Below are positions 42,001 to 53,168 of a stretch of 64,000 nt of DNA, piece after piece (the first letter of the stretch is position 1; each line of letters begins with the position of its first letter). A program made the translations under genes and the position numbers. The notes below the pieces were generated by a model that ran no database searches, was not told the DNA's origin, and saw only the letters and a list, made by a program, of their open reading frames with translations. This DNA is from Phycomyces nitens (Eukaryota; Mucoromycota; Mucoromycetes; Mucorales; Phycomycetaceae), in NCBI GenBank assembly GCA_022702545.1, contig JAHRBC010000007.1, positions 2,480,001 through 2,544,000 of the forward strand, written 5' to 3'.

Positions 42001-44303
42001 CCTGCACTGGCATACTTGTTCAATACCGTCGACATTTCGCCTGTTACGGTCTGGAAGGTGTTTTCGGTTGTTGCACCTCTGCGAAGTTCTCCTACTGGCC
42101 CGACTGTCTTTACGTTTTGCATCCAAAGGAGCGGGTTAATGGCATACTTTTGTTCTCTATAGGCATTAGATAATGTATCATATCCACCCGAATATCCAGA
42201 GTTTCCAATGATTGCTGCCGATGCTCTAAACGGAGTCATGGTCGTTCCGTGGCTATTGGGTGTCAGCCGAAGAGGACCAACCGATGCTGGCATTGCCTTG
42301 TAGCCTTGGTCATCTTGGTTCTCTTTGGGTATCTGCTGGAAAGAATGTGGGGAGTAGGAGCCGTCTTGTTGTTTTTCATTAATAGGCCCAGAGCACATTG
42401 TTTTCCGGGGACTTGGATTATGCCCAACAGTCTATTAAATATAATCTTTATAAATAAAGAATAACATGTTTTTATTTGTCTATTTACCTTCATAATGTCT
42501 TTGGAAACCGGCCAAAGACGTAGATTTTGATCCTTTGACCATGTAACGAGCTGAAACTCGCGTTCATCTAAAAGCAATGATTAGACACTGTTTTTTTCTT
42601 TCAGCCTTGTGATTTACCTCCCTCGCTGCCATTGCCACCTTTCCAACGCCACACAAACTCCTTTACAGTATCCACATGGCCCTCAAAGGCATGCACAGGC
42701 TTTTCAGGGCTTGCTCGATTGTACAAGAACAGTTTGGACTCTGTGCGTTGGGGCATCATCAAGACACCGTTTCCAAATGGCGTGTTTCGTGCTCTCCAGA
42801 CAGGAGTGTTTGTAGAAATGACTTCTTCTTCTCTTTCGGGTGTATTGATATTCCAAAACTACGAGTGTTAGACCAGCTCAGTTTCAGGTCGTCTTTACCT
42901 TTACGAGTTTATCCAGACTGCAGGTAACAATATCGTGGTCATTCTGTCTGCTCCAGTCGATGCCATAAATCTTCTTTGAATGTGCGGTGATGCTTGTCAC
43001 TGGAACGGCGCCTTTCTAATGATGTTGTGCTTAATAGAACAACGGATATTTTGGGAGGGGAGGGGGAGGTTATTTTTATGGCATGTCTTACTCTGATATC
43101 CCAAATCTTGACATCCTTGTCATGCGCAGAAGCCAAGAGAAATTCGCTCTTGCGGTTAAATTTCACTTGAGTTGTTGCAGCTAATAGACAATGGAGGTGG
43201 GAGGTTGAATAGCCAAGAGAAATAAGAAAGAAATATGATGATAAGTATGTGTATCTTTGAAGAGTCCAAGGTTTTCCAGACAAGTGTATATAGTAATAGC
43301 AATAATGACAAGACTGATAACAATAGCAATAGCAATAGCAATAGCAATAATAATAATAGCAATAACAATAATAACAATAATAATATTTATCTTAAACACA
43401 CCATTCCAAGGAGTAAATGAATTGGCTGGTCTAACAGAGCGGTCATCCTTCCCATCAGAGCCTTGGCCTGCACACCGCAGATCCCACAAATGAACATAGG
43501 TATCTACCGAACAAGTTGCCAGGATATCTGGATGATGGGGCGACCAATTGATGTCAGAAATGGCCCTGGAATGAGCATGAAGGACATGTTCAATTGCTTG
43601 GGATCCAGAATAGTTGAGGTTCCAGACAATCAGTTTTTGGTTCGACTAGAAAACCAAGGTCAATAATATTCATCAATGGTAAATCAACTATGCTTTTACT
43701 GTAGATGCCACCCAGGATTCGCGCGACACATAAGGGCTCCATTGGACGTCGGCCACTTCCCACTTGGACATGTGAGGCAGCATGCGAGGAGGCAGCCATG
43801 GATCCTCCAAGTCGATGATCACCAAACCTAGCCGTCTTTATTGAAACCTGGTCAATAACATGCAGTTTATGCACTCGTTTATTCTTTTTTTTTTTCCTTT
43901 TTTTTTACCCTGCCAATACAACGTCTCTGCAGGTCGGACTGATACTCATGCTGCCGACCGAATGGTGTAGTCGGATCTCGAGTGTCTGGTTAAAGGTGTC
44001 TTCTTGGTTCTGTGGTGGAGGTGTGCTTGGTTCATGGCGCTTGAGCTGACGCTGCTGCTGGCGTTGGGCGATCAGGGCCGAGATGGATTTTGCAGGAAAG
44101 TCTTGGTGGGTTGGTAGAGGGTTGGGGATCTGGGATTGGCGACGTCGTGCGCGCATTTGTAGTGTACTTGGGGTGTCAGGGCGAGGTGCCGGCAGAGTCC
44201 CAAGGTTCGAATCGGATTGCCGTCTGTGCAGGGTTGATTCATTCAAGCTTTCGTTTCCCAAGAGGTCTAATGGCTGGCTAGTGGGATCCTGTGATGAGTC
44301 CAT
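39075..44303 (-). CDS. WDR59: WDR59/Sea3 (Mtc5) homologue, SEACAT/GATOR2 subunit
   Basis: Thirteen exons: 44303-43909, 43835-43700, 43645-43402, 43180-43092, 43015-42899, 42858-42618, 42567-42488, 42431-41387, 41334-41000, 40930-40788, 40735-40343, 40265-40154 and 40094-39075. They give 1,449 residues (an in-frame ATG at 44351 would add 16). The subunit belongs to the vacuole-associated SEA/GATOR complex that relays amino-acid status to TORC1. Order of domains: a disordered N-terminus; WD40 propeller (VGSMSISPTCRDVVLAG, FLLASAHDKDVKIWDIR, LVTWSKDQNLRLWPV); an RWD domain near residues 580-690 (ITVRFPPQYPDNSPPEFEI); and a C-terminal zinc/RING module with paired Cys (RCYYCG, CNSC, RCSLCH, FCIKCGHGGH, CPTGCGCHC). 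All domains match WDR59 family architecture. Confidence 0.9.
43310..43385. repeat. (AATAGC/AATAAT)n microsatellite in WDR59 intron 3
   Basis: A tract of AATAGC and AATAAC/AATAAT units within the 221-nt intron between exons 3 and 4. Its length is likely variable, but it lies well away from the splice sites. Confidence 0.8.
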
Positions 44304-44770
44304 TGTGGTGAATGGAAAGCTGCGTAGGAACTGCTTGGGGCTGAGATGCAAAATATCTTTCTGTTCAAAAATGAAACTTTTTTTAAAGAAATATAAATGT
44401 GTGTGTGTATATAGTGATAATAACCATCATTTTAATCCACTGTTTACTATGGATTCTAGTAAGATTGGCCATGGAGAATGCAGTGAGATTCTTGTATATA
44501 TATTTTTTGGTATTGAACCCAAGCCATACATATCATTAGCAAGATATGGCCAATGGGTACCAAATGAACCATGCATTGAAAGCTACCCTTTATTGCAACA
44601 TTTTTGTCACTGTAAAAAGTAATAATAATAATAATAATAATAATCCTCGAGTGAATTGTTATCAGTACTGCACTGACAATACTCAATAGACATGATATTG
44701 CTTTAAAGTAGGTTCAATATATAGATATAGATGTATATTTATTTATTTATTATTGTTCTAATTCCCACAT
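44304..44770. other. Intergenic spacer
   Basis: AT-rich spacer between the PRODH 3' end and the WDR59 start, both on the minus strand. It has a (TAA)n tract at about 44622-44643. It should hold the WDR59 promoter near its right-hand limit of about 44400. Confidence 0.5.
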
Positions 44771-45409
44771 TTATTCATCTCTTTGTTTGCCATTAAAGAC
44801 ACGCCTCTTGATTTCCTGCAACAACAACCGCTGTTCGGTTGAGACGCTTTCAAATATGGCCGAATTCTCTTGGGCACGGCGCACAAGGTAGGGAAGTACT
44901 TGATCAATCTTGCCATACGGAAGGTACTTGTAGATAGAGTATCCATACTTGCCCAGGATATAAGACATTTGATCCTGCATTCCATACAGCTGTCCAAACT
45001 GAATGACTCTAGACTGAGGAGACAGGCTGTGGCGGTCCATTTCTTGCACTGTCAGCACAACCGACTCTCTGTTGTGACTGGCTACCATAAACACAACCGG
45101 GGCTGTTGTGGGAGACAGCGTCTGGTCTGTCGAACGGTCGTACTCTTGGAGCTTATTCAACAGGAAAAGAATCGCTCCATTGAATGACGTGTGGGTATCT
45201 TCAAGCGTGTCCTGAATCGGAGAAGGATAGCCCATGTCTTTGGCGCGCTGTAGTAGGGTGAGCAAGATGTCTAGAGTCTTGTGTTTACCTTTAGCTCTGA
45301 TACCATGTAGGCCCCACGGACTAGCTTGATGGCCAGAGTAAACTCTTGTTGTTCTGCGCGTCGCGTGTCTCTTTCTAATTTGCGCTGTCCAGACTTGGTG
45401 TACATTTGG

Positions 45410-45444
<35 letters not shown>

Positions 45445-46692
45445 TTGGATAACATTGTTACACCAGGTAGCCATACTAATATATATATATGTATATGTAT
45501 ATAAAAAAGACTTACAAGTGTTGTAAACAAGTGCTTCAGACTCGGTCTTTATACGATTAAACTTTTGCTGCAAGTGCAGTCCAAAGTGGTCAATGGCCTC
45601 TTGAAAGTATGACTGCTCGGCGTCTATCATGATCCCAACCCCCAGATCTTTAGCCAGTCCACAAATATCTTCTAGTCGATTGACCACTCCATCGTACTCT
45701 TTCCACTCTTGCGCACTCAAAAACCCTTTGTCTCCAGCCGAACACGTCCACCAGATCTCCCGATTGGGACCCTGAAGATCAAACAGGCTGTCAAACTGGA
45801 CTTGATCGACTGTCTCGAGCTGCCCAACAAGCCTTTTTCGTTCCATGCGCTGGTGATCTGATTTGGGTCGAGGCAAATGGTCCTTGATTATCTGGTCCAA
45901 TCTATCTGCACTCAGACACCCGTTGACCTGATGGGCATCAAACTGGGTCTGAAGACTAGTGAGCACACGGTTGATGGTTAGAAGCAGTTCTGGTGATGTC
46001 AGACCAGAGATCTTGATGGCCGTAAATGCAGATATCTTGGGACTCGGGCATCTTGGAGATATGGTCCGGATTCCATGTTTGATCATCTCGGCCAATGCAT
46101 CTCCACGGTCCTCTTTGGTTTCATTGGTTCCTTTGATATCGGACTCCATACTAAGGTCAAGAATGGAATGAATGCCAGCCTGTTCGAGCCGCTCCATTAT
46201 TGGCCGGCATTCTTCTGCAGTCTCGCCTCCACAAAATTGCCGAAAGAAGGTGTGTTTGATGATCCAATACACTGGAACCTCAAGACCAACAGATTTCCCG
46301 AGGTTGATTAGAAAGGGAGCTGCCTGGACCAGCCAAGGATATGAGCAGAGCTGGTAGACCACTAGGGTTAGCACCAAGTCCTTTGTTGTCTTTTGGGAAA
46401 GCGCGGCCTGGGATTGAGTGTCCATTAGCAGCTGCTGCTGCTCGGGTACTTTTTGTAGAGACTCTTGTGGCTTGTGGACGCTGTATGGTGGAGAGGACTC
46501 TTGTGGCTTGTAGATTTGGTGGGCTGAAAAGGCGGTCAAGGCAAGAGCACCCCAGGCGGTGGTTCTCTTGAGACCCAAGGGGCGTTGTGGGCCCTTGAAT
46601 GTCGAATATCTTTTGAGTCTAGGGAGCCCATGTGTCTCACAATAGGTTGTTCTTGGACGCAAGAGTGTGCAAAAAGGGAATTTGGGTGGCAT
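44771..46692 (-). CDS. PUT1: Proline dehydrogenase, mitochondrial
   Basis: Three exons: 46692-45516, 45410-45289 and 45247-44771, giving 591 residues. The enzyme oxidises L-proline to pyrroline-5-carboxylate with FAD in the mitochondrial inner membrane, the first step of proline use. The N-terminus is basic and Arg-rich (LLRPRTTYC ... PRLKRYST), fitting a targeting peptide. Conserved blocks are VYNTYQMY, LAIKLVRGAYM, MGYPSPIQDTLEDTHTSFN, MVASH, FGQLYGMQDQMSY and a YKYLPYGKIDQVLPYLVRRAQEN region. The region around residues 150-350 contains the usual helical insert. Intron 1 ends with a 31-base A run directly against its AG. Intron 2 is only 41 nt. Confidence 0.93.
45412..45442 (-). repeat. Poly(A)31 homopolymer abutting a 3' splice site
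   Basis: On the sense (minus) strand of PUT1 intron 1, 31 consecutive A are followed at once by G and exon 2. Where a polypyrimidine tract would be expected, this intron has pure purine. Confidence 0.9.
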
Positions 46693-46922
46693 TTGTATAT
46701 GTAAGAGAAAGACAATGTTTTATGCAAACCATCCTTTTCTTTAAAAAAATATTGAAACAAAGTTTGTAGATCAGCTAAACAAGTAGAAATAATGTATGTA
46801 TGTATGTATGTAAGGATAACAAATTTATTGAAATATATAAACAGAATATAAAAAAGACTTGCAACTAAAGAGATGACCAACAAAAAAAGTATATGTATGT
46901 ATAGAATGTGATGCACATCAAA

Positions 46923-46937
46923 GGGGGGGGGGGGGGG
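46923..46937 (+). repeat. Poly(G)15 tract
   Basis: Fifteen consecutive G in otherwise AT-rich DNA, just beyond the 3' end of the minus-strand hypothetical gene (stop at 46944). It could form a quadruplex or be a sequencing slippage site. Confidence 0.85.
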
Positions 46938-46943
46938 TGGTGC

Positions 46944-47986
46944 TCACCAAATAAGCACATCATTTGTACTGTGTGATTCATTCTGTACTCCAATGCCACA
47001 CCCACTCTGCCGCCTGAATGGGCGGTCAGATATTATTGTGGCCGCCAATTTCCAATCGCCGTGTGCGTTATTGAGCTGGATGGTCTCCCACAAGGCCGCC
47101 TCTTCCTGTTCCTGCATATGACTATACCGTATCATATTACGCCTTGCTGCTGCTGCCTCCAGCTTGGCCTTTGTGGTCATTCTAGAGGGACCTGGCTGGG
47201 ACTGCATGCTTTTTAATTGAGCAGACAAGAGAGAACCTTCGTGCCTTGGTTTTATGATGGGCTGTTTTGTAAAGCTTATCGGACTTGACCGGCCGGATAG
47301 CGTGGGTGATTCAGGGGGGTTGTGTGCACGTCTTTTTCTTGGCCCTGATGCCGTTAATGAGCTTGGCGTGGCTGTGTAAGGACGAGTGGCTGGTAGATGT
47401 GGGGTCTGGATTTGAGTTTGAGGACTAGGGGGGTCTTGGTGCCCTGTCGAGGCATTTATGGCGCGAATAAGAGACGTCTGCCAACTCTCGATTGAGAAAT
47501 CCATGCGGTCAAGTGTAGGCAAGTCCATCGTGGGTTCTGGAGTGGGTTCAACAACTTGCTCAAGAGCTGGTTCAAGAACTGGTTCAAGAGCTGGTTCAAA
47601 AGCTTGTTTTGGAGCTTGTTCTGGAGTACTGACGTTAGGGTTGGGTTCTAGCATTTTTTTATATATTTTTTTAGATTAGAGATAACAATGGCGGATACAC
47701 AAATCATTTCATACCCGTCTTTGGTGTAGGTAGTGGTGTACAGATTGGTGTGAGGGGCTGTCCAAGAGCTGTCTTTGGGCGGAATCTGGAGACTTTTTTG
47801 AGACTGGAGAATATGGAAGGGTTCTTTGTTGGAGGGTCTTGTTGTACTGGCAATGGTGATGATCTGTTGATGAATGACATTATTGATGACTTTTTATTGA
47901 CATTGCGATTCTGTGGCTGAAGAGAATGAGGAGGAGGAGGAGGAGGAGGAGCAAGAGGAGCAGCAGCAGGAGCAGGAGGAGGAGTG

Positions 47987-48023
<37 letters not shown>

Positions 48024-48150
48024 GCTGTGAGCGGCGACTAGATAAGAACAACAGGAACAGCAACAACAATAACAAAAATATTATTAGAATATAGAAAATT
48101 GTTTAAATGTATTTGTATGTATGTATGTATGTATATACATTGTTATAAAT

Positions 48151-48190
<40 letters not shown>

Positions 48191-48367
48191 AAGCCGCCTT
48201 CTCGCAAGATTCATTTATTATATATATATATATTATTACCTGAACAAATTCTTTAATGATGATGGTTTCGACTTGATTTTATCGTTGGCAGTTGGGATTT
48301 GTTTGTTGCCTGAAAATGGCTTCCAGAACTTCTTGGGAGATTCATTGGATTGAAGTAGACCAGGCAT
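46944..48367 (-). CDS. Hypothetical low-complexity protein
   Basis: Three exons: 48367-48240, 48037-47715 and 47647-46944, giving 384 residues. The splice phases match and no in-frame stop is crossed. I do not recognise the family. The protein starts MPGLLQSNESPKKFWKPFSG, then has a Thr run from a (TAG)n tract, a Pro/Ala run, a basic segment (SFINRSSPLP ... SLKKVSRFRPKT), Glu-Pro repeats, and a more complex C-terminal part with KAKLEAAAARRNMIRYSHM and an acidic helix. The C-terminal part is the only region that looks folded. No membrane segment or signal peptide. The gene is probably real, but conservation should be tested. Confidence 0.6.
47936..48022. repeat. (GGA)n and (TAG)n trinucleotide tracts in exon 2
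   Basis: Two trinucleotide arrays inside exon 2 of the hypothetical gene: GGA units at about 47936-47951 and TAG units at about 47985-48022. On the coding strand they encode Pro and Thr runs. Confidence 0.85.
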
Positions 48368-48475
48368 TCTTATTTATTTGTATTTTGTATTTTGTATTTG
48401 TATGTGCAAGAGAAAGAACAAAGAAAAAGATGATAATGGCTGTTGCTATGGAGACGATGGATATTAATTGTTTTT

Positions 48476-48509
<34 letters not shown>

Positions 48510-50479
48510 GAGAAAGATATAAATAAATAAAAAGAAAAGGGTTTCAATTATTATTTATTATTTATTTATTTTTTATAAAATGGTTTATTTCATTATCGCA
48601 AATTGTGTAAAGCGGGAGAGACGGAATGACTCCGAATTAACAACGGCAGCCAAATAAAATATAAACACACACACACATACACACAATAATAATAATAATA
48701 TTGGAATTGGTATCAGGGATACCAATAATACTTGAATTCGTGAAATATTGCAAAAACTGCCACTGCAGTCAATGGCACTCTATACTCACGGTCGATGCAC
48801 TCTTGATAGATCAAATAGGCTCGCAAAGTGATGTGAGAAAAAAAAAAGAGGGGGGGGGGGGGGAAGGTAAATATATAAAGGGCACTCTTTTTACATGGAG
48901 TGTGGTACGAGCGTGCCATTCTGCTGCATCGTTTATTGGTACGTTTGTTCTCTTTGACCAATTCAACCAAAAATGTGTGTATATAGATCTCGATGTTTCT
49001 ATTTAACTCACTTGGCTGCATGCAAAAAGAACCTATTGGGATAACATGTGGATTCCTGTTAAAAATAAAATAATAAAAAAAGAAGAAGTTCGAAAACGGG
49101 TAATAATCTTGATCTCCGCCAAAACGGATTCAAAGCTGATTGGAAGTCCTTGCTGTCAGATTTGTATACCTTGGAACTTCATTGAATAGGGAATGGCTTA
49201 CAAATAGTCGCTACCCTTTTTTTTTTAGATTCCAAAAAAGATGTGACCATGGTTACATACTTTGAAACTAATGATATCATTAATAATTTGCAGATTATAT
49301 TTATTAAAAAAGAAAACATGTTTTCTATAATTATTCTCATCAGCATTACTTGTCAGCTGAATAGATAAGCAAAGTGGTGAGACTTGGCATGATTGCCCAA
49401 GAATATTCTAATGGCTTGGTAGAAATAAGACGCGCGCGCGCGTGCAAAAAGAAAAAGTATCAGAAATGTTCTTTAAATGAGTCATTTGGAAATATACGCA
49501 TACAAAAATACACTTTCTAATTGTCCGAAATGGTTCGAAAGAAGGATACACAAAGTTGGCTCTATTTGATTTATTATGGCTAATTGCGAAACAATCGGTA
49601 ATTTAGACAGTTTTAGACAGATCACTAATGTATTCTGTACAGATCCTTTATCCCTTTTTCATACAAACAATAAAAGCATCAAAAAAGTCATTTTTTTGTT
49701 TTGTAAATAGATTATCATTCCCAATACTAATTATTCTTCTTTTTATTTATTTCTTTGGGAATATTCATGTTTGGTACAAACAACAATTGGCACCAATGCG
49801 TACATTTCATTACTCCCCCCTCCTCACTAAAGAACATTTTTTACGCATCTTACAAAATGGCCCTCTGCTGCTCCAAAAAAAGATTATGGTTTCAAAAATA
49901 TATATATATATGTATTTCTTGTGTACGTGTTTCAATAAACAAATCCACAATCAAAAAAGGGGTCAAAAGATGCCACCCTAACGTGGCATAATGAGCCACT
50001 GTGCTTCATTGATACGCAAAACAACAAAACAACAAAAAGAGTAATATTATGATACACATTCGAAGCACAAAATATTTTTATTTATTTATTTATATATACA
50101 TACATACATACATACATGTATATAAGGATTTGTACATCAAATCTATAGCATGGAATATACCCACCTACCCACCCATTATTTATTTCTGGTTTCCTGGTAT
50201 AATCACTTGATACATATTAAAAAACAAAAAATAAATAAAACGTACAAATATTTTGTAGATTGTAAAGGACAATGTTTGTATTGGTCTGCCAGCTAATAAG
50301 CTCACAAACCAACTCTTGTGATTTGTATCAAAATAACCAATTAAACCATCAATCACACGCACAAGTGATGGTCAATTGTGTGAACAATATTATATATGTA
50401 CATATGTTTATTATGTTTCTGTTTTTTTTGTATTTTGTATTTTATTTTACTTTATAGTTTTCAATTACCATAAGCAGAA
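48368..50479. other. Gene-poor AT-rich region
   Basis: No supported gene. It contains (ATA)n at about 48478-48506, a 14-G run at 48850-48863, an alternating GC tract near 49432-49442 and (ATAC)n near 50095-50118. The sequence left of about 48400 is the likely promoter of the minus-strand hypothetical gene. Confidence 0.55.
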
Positions 50480-53111
50480 AGAGTGTGCTTTGCAAATTAT
50501 CCCATCAGGAACAATAACAGACAAGGGTTCTGGGTCCCATGCAGGCAGAGGCTTGCCTTGAAAGCCGCCCTTTCCCGGACCATAATATTTTTTAAAAATA
50601 AAATAAAAAATGATTGTTATTATGATTATTATTTTGATACTTACCAATACAAAAATAAAAAACATAGTGTGGCTGGGCCAGATCAAGACATTGTTTATTG
50701 CCAAGATATCTAGGCAGTCTCTATACTCTTTGCGTCCTCCATACCCAAAAATATACTCATCACCTCAAAGGAATCTATTTATGTGTGTGTGGGTACTACA
50801 TATGGTGCACGGCATGTCAACGCCACAACAGCAATGTGAGCAGGAGCAGCAGCAGCAGGAGCAACAACAACAACAGCAGCAGCAGAAAAATATTCAAAGA
50901 CACGTAAAGAGTGCATCTACAGTGGACTTGCAAACCAACTTTTTTTTTATATCGATAATGACAATACAAGACTTGTTTTCTGTGGTTTCAAAACAACAAG
51001 AAAAAAGCTGTTGGAGTGATGTGGCCGGATAAAATCTGACGGGATTTGTGCGACAGAATCCCCAGCCCGATCCACAACTATATATATATACACATTCAAA
51101 TACACAGGAAATCGAAATATCTCTAGGTAACGTCAGTGCCTTGGTATTTTATCACAATGGCCCCCATCGTCTGGTGAGACTATCGTTATGCTTCGGCATC
51201 TTAAGATCTCTCGGAATTTCCTTTATGAGAAACATGGCTGGTAACAAGCATCGTACACAAAGTATATAGTATATTTCTAGTCGAGTCTGGGACGTTTATG
51301 ATATTTACGTGTTTTGGGACAGACTAGAATATCACTCAGTAAATAAATAAATATTTAGAATTTAGAATTTAAGCCAAATGGGATACACCAAGTATGATCC
51401 TGATGAGTCATTGATGCGAGTTGCCGATATCAAAGCCAAAAAGGCTCTGGTTCATTAGCCCTCATTTTCAATACATATATCCAAGTACTGCAATAATGGT
51501 GCTTATAAGCAATAATAATAAAGGTCTATGGTTGTCTTGGAGTTGACATTTACGTGTCGATGTTCAATAATATATTTAATCGGGTTCCAAAGTCTGAGAC
51601 CAAGCTAAAAATTCAGTGCTCATCTTGCCATACAATATTGCCATGGACAAGCATTGCAGAAAGTGGAATGCACGTTTGCCAGCAAATGTTGCAGAGGTGC
51701 CATACTCCTGATTGTATCGAGTGCTGCAGAGAGTATGCTCGATCGTTGGCACAGTAAGCTCAGTGGCAGAATTGTTTGTGTGCTGCCCAGCGTGGCAGAA
51801 AGGCGCTTGGACCGCCAGACTCAAAGCCAGAGCCAGAGCCAGAGCCAGAGCCAGAGTCAGAGCCAGAGCTGGCGCTAAGCTGCCGTAGGGGATGATATCG
51901 TCATCACTAATCTTGGTACTCCAAAATACCATAGATCATGCACTACTGTCTTGACAAATTGATGTACCTCATCCATACAGCAGAATGCGCTGGTTGTTGT
52001 TGTTTTAAATGGATGAGGTACGAGGCTGTTGATGTTTCCAAATCCATGTCAACAGGCCTATTGGTGTTGGCACAAACAGGCTTGGTCATCAGGGTGCTTG
52101 AATACAGTATATTCAATACTATATAGAAAGCATTCCAGCAATCGTGTAAATTAACAGAAATACAAGTAAATCTATAGAGCATAATACGAATATACATATA
52201 TATATACATATATATATTCTGGTCAGAACCCCTAAAAACAAAGAGACAATGATTATCATGAATTCCCAACTCATTATTAAAGTTGAGCCGAGCATGATAA
52301 AAAAAATTATTGTCAATTACATGCTGCAACTACTTCATCAGTCGTAATGTATTCGTAATTGCTTGCTAGCCAACATCTTTTAATTGGTTTGGTTTGGGTT
52401 GGTTTGGTTCTATGCTTGCCCCCCCATCAACTCTAGTCGTGTATGGTTTAGCTGCTTGTCAGACAATTCCAATACAGAATCAGAAATAGCAAAAGACGGC
52501 TGGAATAGTTGCCAAGTCATTCTAAAATCTAGATTACGTTTAAAGGGAAAATAAAAAATAAAAATGACAAGTATTGACAACCAAGATGGAGTTATGTCCA
52601 ATACCGTGACTGGTATTTTAGTGCTGTCTTTGTCTGATTGGGACCACATTTTTGTACGCCTATAATCTGTTCGAGTTTTAGACTGGTGATCTTGTTCGAT
52701 GTTCCTGCCATGGCCACTTTCATTTGCCGAGTACTTGCCAAACTCCAAGGCTTTCGGACCCATTTAAACAGCAGGGTGATTAGAAGAATTGCACTCGGAG
52801 TACTCTGGTTGGCGTTAGAGTCTAAATATCCGTGTATTGTGCAGTCTGAAGACTCGACCGAATCTGCTGTGTCAGGGTCCCTTTGGAAATATCACGCATG
52901 TGGTGGGCATTATATTATATGCTTATATTATTATTTTGTTGTTGCATCTAGACGTTTCATCCCATTTAAATCCCCAGGTCCCACAAATGCAGTTATACGT
53001 TCTCATCTCTTTTGGATTCTCTCTTTATTTCCTAAATTAGATTACCAAAAAAAAAAGAAAAAATGCAAATGTTCTTACGTTTATTTTTTGATGGTTATAG
53101 TTGCTTATTAA
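50480..53111 (+). other. Unresolved coding-like fragments, possible fast-evolving gene or pseudogene
   Basis: On the + strand, several stop-free stretches have non-repetitive, protein-like translations but I could not join them into one gene. They include a Gln-rich piece starting MSTPQQQCEQ (50818-51030), a piece with EIEISLGNVSALVFYHNG (about 51106-51172), GYTKYDPDESLMRVAD (about 51379-51457), a Cys-rich piece (51554-51757) and FRTHLNSRVIRRIALGVLW (about 52753-52810). The Cys-rich piece has spacing C-x2-C-x16-C-x6-C-x4-C-x2-C-C. This loosely recalls zinc modules at the ends of large enzymes, but I cannot assign a family. Splice-like GT and AG signals are present but no consistent model emerged. 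Confidence 0.3.
51826..51870. repeat. (AGAGCC)n hexamer tract
   Basis: About seven AGAGCC units, one with AGAGTC. In the + frame they encode Ser-Gln repeats. The unit is related in style to the dipeptide-encoding hexamer in the capping enzyme gene. Confidence 0.85.
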
Positions 53112-53168
53112 CCCGCCCTAAACCTCGCACAGAACTAATGATGATCACCCTTTATAACCCATCTTAAT

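Noticed and set aside
43156..43489. Frames of Leu, Ile, Asn or Ser runs around 43.2-43.5 kb
   Set aside because: They come from the microsatellite in WDR59 intron 3, not from real proteins.
52410..52763. A 117-codon minus-strand frame with a hydrophobic centre
   Set aside because: No recognisable domain, and the opposite strand has equally plausible fragments; unsupported as a gene.
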